Shown: piece after piece, positions 59,220-64,000 of the stretch | Position numbering within the stretch: the first letter of the stretch is position 1 | Layout of the letters: each line of letters starts with the position of its first letter | Assembly (NCBI GenBank): GCA_016715405.1 | Contig: JADKAE010000014.1 | Location: forward strand, 62,001 to 126,000 | Source of the DNA: Saprospiraceae bacterium | GTDB lineage: Bacteria > Bacteroidota > Bacteroidia > Chitinophagales > Saprospiraceae | Reading direction: 5' to 3' | DNA: 64,000 bases | Program-made: the position numbers and the translations under genes | Notes under the pieces: model-generated | The model's input: only the letters and a program-made list of their open reading frames with translations | What the model was told of the DNA's origin: nothing | The model's database searches: none

Positions 59220-59306
59220 TTTGACTGTAAGACTGTACGACTATACGACTGTACGATTTACACTTTTACAGTCTTATAGTCGTACAGTCGTATAGTCGTA
59301 AAGTCC
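59220..59306. repeat. GACTGTACGACTATACGACT word hairpin
   Basis: Left words ACTGTAAGACTGTACGAC and TATACGACTGTACGA face right words TCTTATAGTCGTACAGTC and GTATAGTCGTAAAGTC. The arms pair over about 35 bases. It lies between two co-directional genes. Confidence 0.75.
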
Positions 59307-59311
59307 AAACT

Positions 59312-60208
59312 ATGCATCATTCCGGTTTCGTCAACATCATAGGAAGGCCCAACGTAGGGAAATCCACACTGCTCAACGCCCTGGTGGGCGAGCGCATGTC
59401 TATCATCACCAATAAGCCGCAAACCACGCGCCACCGGCTCATCGGGATATTAAATCACGACGACTACCAGATCGTCTTTTCGGATACGCCCGGTTACGTG
59501 GATAACCCGGGCTACAAGATGCACGAAGCCATGAACCGCTACGTGTCTTCCACGTTTGAAGACGCCGACGTGATGCTGTTTGTCACCGAACCCTCCGAGC
59601 GCTATGCCGAAGACGACCCTCTTTTTGAGCGACTGCGGCAGGCTGAAGCCCCCTTGTTTTTGGTGATCAACAAAATTGACCTGACTACGCCGGAGGAACT
59701 CGAGCAACTGGCCACCTGGTGGCAGGAGAGATTGCCATTCCGGGAGACGGTGTCTATTTGCGCGCTGAAACGCATCAATACCGATATTGTATTACACCGC
59801 ATTTTGAAGTACTTGCCCGAAGGGCCCGAATATTACCCCAAAGACCAACTCACCGATCGCCCCGAGCGCTTTTTTGTGGCCGAAATTATCCGCGAAAAAC
59901 TGCTGACACAATACGAACAGGAAATTCCCTATTCCTGCGAGGTGTCTGTAGAAGATTTTAAAGACGCTACCACTAATAGCGGCGAACCCCTGGCGCGAAT
60001 CAGCGCAGTTATTTATGTAAATCGAAAAACACAAAAGCCCATTCTGATAGGCAAAGGAGGGGCTTCGATGAAAAAGCTGGGCACAGAAGCAAGGAAAGCC
60101 ATCGAAATATTCCTCGACCGCAAAGTATTCCTCGAGCTACACGTCAAAGTAAAAGAAAACTGGCGCAACGACGATTATTCGCTGCGCCAGTTTGGATACA
60201 CTTCGTAA
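59312..60208 (+). CDS. era: GTPase Era
   Basis: Era is a GTP-binding, RNA-binding factor that helps 30S ribosome assembly and binds 16S rRNA near its 3' end. The 298-residue product has G1 at Gly11-Thr19 (GRPNVGKST), G2 in KPQTTRHR, G3 DTPG and G4 NKID. A C-terminal KH domain carries KTQKPILIGKGGASMKKLG (about 245-263), then RKAIEIFLDRKVFLELHVKV. Length and domain order are standard. The frame is intact. Confidence 0.97.
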   Translation: MHHSGFVNIIGRPNVGKSTLLNALVGERMSIITNKPQTTRHRLIGILNHDDYQIVFSDTPGYVDNPGYKMHEAMNRYVSSTFEDADVMLFVTEPSERYAEDDPLFERLRQAEAPLFLVINKIDLTTPEELEQLATWWQERLPFRETVSICALKRINTDIVLHRILKYLPEGPEYYPKDQLTDRPERFFVAEIIREKLLTQYEQEIPYSCEVSVEDFKDATTNSGEPLARISAVIYVNRKTQKPILIGKGGASMKKLGTEARKAIEIFLDRKVFLELHVKVKENWRNDDYSLRQFGYTS

Positions 60209-60214
60209 AAAGGA

Positions 60215-63200
60215 TTACGGTGTTTTTATCACGCGTGCCGCACGCCATTCTCCATTAATCAGTGCACTCACCACGTATTGTCCCGCCGGCAAATTGCCTA
60301 CCTGCAGGCTGGCGTTATTATCAGCGCCGACCGGAAGCGTAGCTTGTTGAAGCACACGGCCCAGCATATCGCTTACTTTTACAGATACTTCGCTATCCGA
60401 CGTATCCTCCAGTGAGAGGTGCAGTGTTGACATGGCAGGATTGGGGAAAACAGCCAATGTTTCATCGCTGATCGGCTCATTGGCCGACACCAGTACCCTG
60501 TCGCCATTGGCAAACCAAACACCCCAGAATGCACCGTTGGTATCAGAGATGAAAATGGTGGGATTGCCCACCGGCGTGATTTTGTCGGCAGCCAGTGAAG
60601 TAATAGCTATAACGCTATTGTCTTGGTTGTCGTAAGCGTCAAAGATCAGTTTGGTGTCGTCTACCGAGTAATTGGGATACCCCAGGTCGATATTTTCAAA
60701 TATCTCGCCCACATCACCGGTTTCGTAGTTTGCGGCAAGCACAAAATAAGCGTCATCGTATTCGTCAAAAAAGTCGAATGCCATGATATAAGGCGAGTTT
60801 TTGGAGAAAGAGGGGTCGGCTACGCTCGTATTTTCGGGCAGGCCGGAAAAGAGTTTTTCGATATAGCCGTCGCCAAAGTTAGCAGCGCCATTATCCCAAA
60901 CGCGGATAAAGCCGATATCCCAATATTCGATGATGCCGGTAGTAGTATTTATTTCGCTAAATGCATCATATGCCAGGTATTCGCCCGAGTGATCCCATTC
61001 CAGCACGTCGGCAAAAACGACGTCGCCGGTCTCCACACCTTCGGTATAAGTGGGGTTGTACAGCTCAAATTCGCCCCATTCTTCGATGATAAAATCATAG
61101 ACATAGATAAAATGATCGTTATCGACGGTGACGGCGGCAATTTTGTTGCCGTCTTTGGAGATGGCTACGTTGCGCCATATTTGCTCGGAACTGACCGTTA
61201 TCTGTTCTACTTCGCCGGTCTGCCAGTCGATTAAAATGCCCTGCAGGGTGTTGTCTGCATCTACATAAACAATTATTGTACCATCATCGGTCACGCTGGG
61301 TTTGCTGCTGGGACCTATGTCAGAAAGCGGATAGGCCACAGTTTGCCCTGAGGCGTCACCAGGTAGAGTTGCTCCTGGAAGGCGTCGGTATACAGCACAT
61401 ACTCGTTGCCTGGATTTTCATTCAGATCGTCCTGGTATTCGCCACCTGACCAGCGCCTATACCTACGGTGCTGAAAGCTGAAATAGCGGCATTGACCACA
61501 GTTGAGTTGGCGCCGTGCAGGTCGGTAGCAGCTTGAATGACGGCAATGCGCAGGTCGATAAACTGAGAAGAGCGGGTGAGGTAATTGTTGAGGGCGCGGT
61601 AGTATACTTGTTCGGCCGTATTTTTGGAAACCTGTTCGGCAAAGAGATAGTAAGCGCGGTTAGTAATACCACTGTTGATGTGCACGCCGGCGTTATCGGC
61701 TGTGCCGGTATATTTTTCAGAAAAATGGGCGGGTTGCCAGCCGTCGTCGTTGAGGCTATTGCCGCCGTTGTGGGGGTCCGACATGCTGCGAAGCGCCCCA
61801 GAGGTGTATACGTTATTGTTTACCACATTTTCACCTATGAGCCAGTCGTCGCGGTCGATCATAGCGCCGAAGACGTCGGCGAATGATTCATTGATAGCGC
61901 CCGACTCTGCATAGTACTCGAGGTTAGCCGTGTTTTGAATTACGCCGTGCGACATTTCGTGGCCGGATACGTCGAGACCCTTGGCCAGCGGCGAAGAGAA
62001 AGCTATGCTGCCGTTGCCGTAAAACATGGCAGCGCCGTTCCAGAAGGCATTATCCATCGGCTGTCCGCTGGGGTCGGCCACGTTGATCAACGAAATGATA
62101 TTGCCCCCCTGACCGTTGATGGAATTGCGGTTGAAGGTTTGTTTAAAATATTCAAAAGCCCTGCCGGCGTTGTAATGGGCAGAGACGGCAATGGGGTTGG
62201 TCCAGGTATTATTCGAAGAGGTGATGTGGGCTGCGCCAAAGTTATTATTTTCAGGTGAAGTGTTCTGCGCGTTGATGGTCCAGATGACACCCACCGGCTC
62301 GTCGGGGAATACCGAAGCAGGCGCATCGAACATGCTGCGGGAGGCGTCGATGAGGTAAAACAAACTGCCCTTTTGGTAAGTGTTGATTGTGCGACTAATG
62401 CCGAATAGGTCATTGGCATTGGCCGTGGCAGGGCCGTCGGGCGGAGGAACAGCATGGCCATGATCACTTGCGGTATGTGTGCCGTGCACTTTGCACAAGT
62501 TGTCAAAGTGTTGCAGGATATCGCTGCTTTGCGCATCTATGATATAAGTCCAGCGCGAGGCCAGGTTGGGGCGCAGGGTGATGGCCCAGGCCAGTAACGG
62601 CTTGCGCTGTAGGGGATATACCACCAGTTGGATTTGGGTTTGAGGCCCGTCCATCAATGCCAATTCAGCCTCGGGTAAGGATTTGACCTTGGTGTATTTG
62701 GCCACGTCAGCCAAGGCTAAATTCAGCGCCTGCTGCTGCCCTAATGCGGCTTGGAAGCTGGTTAATTGCGGGGTAGGCTGATAACGGCCATTCATCATAT
62801 ACACCCTCCCGTCTTTGAGGTGAAGCGCAATCTCGCTGCCATACACGGAATTCCTGCGCTACCTGCTGCATTCGCACGTGCGTAATACCCAATTCATCGG
62901 TAGTGGTAGATATAGCGACAAATTCCTGGGCCGGCGCTGACAATTTGAGTTGATCTTTGATGGTTTCCAGGTAGCCTATGCAGTGCGCAAGCGCTTCGGA
63001 GCGACCTTCACCGGGCAGTGGCTGGTAGTCTATAGCACCTATGATACTCACCGGAAGCCCTGTATCAGGGTCGCGGGTCACCTGTGCGTTTTGCAACCGG
63101 CCAGTGGTAGCTGTAAAAGTATGCGCTTTAGGCACAAAAGCAGGTACAAACGGATTGGCCGCAGTGGGAATGCCGGGTTTAATAGGGTTAAGGGTAATCT

Positions 63201-63315
63201 GCTCAACTTGCCGGCGTGTGGCGTCAGCCCGCTGTGGAAGCCGTGGCTTCATTTGCGCTTGTGCTTGCCATACCAGTATGAAACAGAATGCAATAAATAG
63301 GGATGATCTTTTCAT
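60215..63315 (-). CDS. T9SS-secreted M4 (thermolysin-type) metallopeptidase with PD40-like propeller (frame breaks)
   Basis: About 1,030 residues, restored near 62840 and 61420-61340. A signal peptide (SLFIAFCFILVWQAQAQ) and an FTP/PepSY propeptide region (VRMQQVAQEFPVYGSEIALHLKDGRVYMMNG when joined) come first. The M4 domain has zinc motif HEMSH in GHEMSHGVIQN and downstream Glu in GAINESFADVFG, with HINSGITNRAYYL later. A six-bladed-like PD40 region (TDDGTIIVYVDADNTLQGIL, ISKDGNKIAAVTVDNDHFIYVYD) follows. A type A sorting domain ends it (FPNPAMSTLHLSL...LPAGQYVVSALING). It should be a surface or released protease. Confidence 0.9.
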
Positions 63316-63343
63316 TGGTGTAAATTGTATTTTGATAATGGTT

Positions 63344-63351
63344 CAAAAATA
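63344..63351 (-). promoter_or_regulatory. -7 promoter box TATTTTTG for the M4 peptidase
   Basis: Exact TAnnTTTG match on the minus strand, 28 bases before the start codon at 63315. Confidence 0.5.
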
Positions 63352-63382
63352 GCAATTTTTGGGTTATAAAAAACCGAACAAA

Positions 63383-64000
63383 ATGCCTCAACTGACACCT
63401 ACCGATCGCACTACCCCCACTCGCTTGCCCAAGCGCGTGGCTTACGATCTGGAACTTATCTACGATATCCTCGACGAAGGCCTCTATTGTAATGTGGCGT
63501 ACGTGCAGGACGGCCTTCCTTTTATGCTGCCTACCGGTTATTGCCGTATCGGCGCCACTTTGTATATTCATGGCTCGGTAGGCAGTCACATGATCCGCAG
63601 TATTGAACACGGCGCTGATTTGTGTATTAGCGTTACGCTCGTCGACGGACTTGTGCTGGCACGCTCTGCTTTTCACCATTCTATCAATTACCGATCGGTA
63701 GTTATGTTTGGAAAACCGTTTTTGGTTGAAAGTGAAGAAGAGAAGATGAATGTGCTGGCTCAATTTACTAACCATTTTGCCGACGGCAGATGGGATGATG
63801 TAAGGCATCCTGACGCTGCTGAACTCAGACGTACCGCTGTTTTAGGCATTCGGATTGAAGAAACCTCCGCCAAAATGCGCAGCGGACCGCCCAAAGATGA
63901 AGAATCTGACGACAACTGGCCTTGTTGGTCGGGTGTGCTGCCGCTGCAATACACTGCAGGCGCCCCCGAAGAACGCGAAGATGCGCTACCTGGTATGGTA
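63383..64000 (+). CDS. Pyridoxamine 5'-phosphate oxidase-like flavin protein (3' truncated)
   Basis: 206 residues are visible before the window ends. ATG 63383 begins MPQLTPTDRTTPTRLPKRVAY. The pattern is the FMN-binding split barrel of the Pyridox_ox_2/NimA-like family: LEGLYCNVAYVQDGLPFMLPTGYCRIGATLYIHGS (here DEGLYCNV...), ISVTLVDGLVLARSAFHHSINYRSVV, MNVLAQFTNHFADGRWDDVR, and EETSAKMRSGPPKD. Such proteins bind flavin or heme and reduce small molecules; the physiological substrate is unknown. The gene is divergent from the M4 peptidase. Confidence 0.88.
   Translation, partial: MPQLTPTDRTTPTRLPKRVAYDLELIYDILDEGLYCNVAYVQDGLPFMLPTGYCRIGATLYIHGSVGSHMIRSIEHGADLCISVTLVDGLVLARSAFHHSINYRSVVMFGKPFLVESEEEKMNVLAQFTNHFADGRWDDVRHPDAAELRRTAVLGIRIEETSAKMRSGPPKDEESDDNWPCWSGVLPLQYTAGAPEEREDALPGMV

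Noticed and set aside
1877..63315. Interpretation of the many broken genes as pseudogenes or programmed frameshifts
   Set aside because: Breaks fall in varied short homopolymers, hit essential accD, and are mostly repaired by one base. No slippery heptamer with a downstream structure recurs.
1..64000. tRNA, rRNA or prophage genes
   Set aside because: No cloverleaf, rRNA or phage structural/integrase sequence was noticed. A tRNAscan and phage search would be needed to exclude them fully.

Overview
The window looks like a chromosome segment of a Bacteroidota member, most likely the Saprospiria. Four large secreted proteins end in type IX secretion (T9SS) sorting domains. Promoters show TAnnTTTG -7 boxes. 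There is a SusC/FecA-like TonB receptor, LytTR/LytS regulators, a BlaI-M56 pair, YegP/DUF1508-type proteins and many lipoproteins. Housekeeping anchors are galT, hemE, accD and era. No tRNA, rRNA or CRISPR array was seen. Layout: 0-1.1 kb, galT. 1.2-13.0 kb, a co-directional accessory island, described below. 13.3-20.3 kb, a SPOR-domain protein, two tiny membrane proteins, a lipoprotein, a T9SS M43 metalloprotease, a DUF2911-TPR protein and a REP-associated HUH transposase with an array of palindromic repeats. 20.6-35.7 kb, a HAD phosphatase, sugar MFS transporter, HSDR_N-like nuclease domain, TIR-TPR-SDR fusion, hemE, accD, Na+/Ca2+ exchanger, BTAD regulator and DUF1508 proteins. 35.7-46.5 kb, a beta-helix/PA14 protein, LytT/LytS pair, BlaI/M56 pair with an operator array, IS200-type element and TonB-C protein. 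47-64 kb, three very large T9SS proteins, a TPP-riboswitch-controlled TonB receptor, a NadR-like kinase, era and the start of a pyridoxamine-oxidase-like protein. The island (about 1378-13032, all + strand, tightly spaced or overlapping genes) is the best candidate for an undescribed system. It encodes a small unknown protein and two tandem, diverged polyprenyl-synthase-like proteins with altered aspartate motifs. These are followed by a ~1,030-residue protein with a histidine-kinase-like centre, two unknown alpha/beta proteins, a receiver-AAA+ NtrC-like protein with a degenerate GAFTGA loop, and a receiver-LRR protein. I read it as a dedicated phosphorelay-like signalling cassette coupled to isoprenoid-synthase-fold components; a conflict or defence role is possible but unproven. 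A caution applies to the whole window: about 30 genes are broken by apparent single-base indels, mostly one missing base in a homopolymer, including essential accD. This points to uncorrected long-read assembly errors more than to real pseudogenes. I therefore give the full reconstructed span of such genes and state where the frame breaks. A second window-wide pattern is that many intergenic gaps hold hairpins built from short tandem words and their reverse complements, mostly at gene 3' ends.
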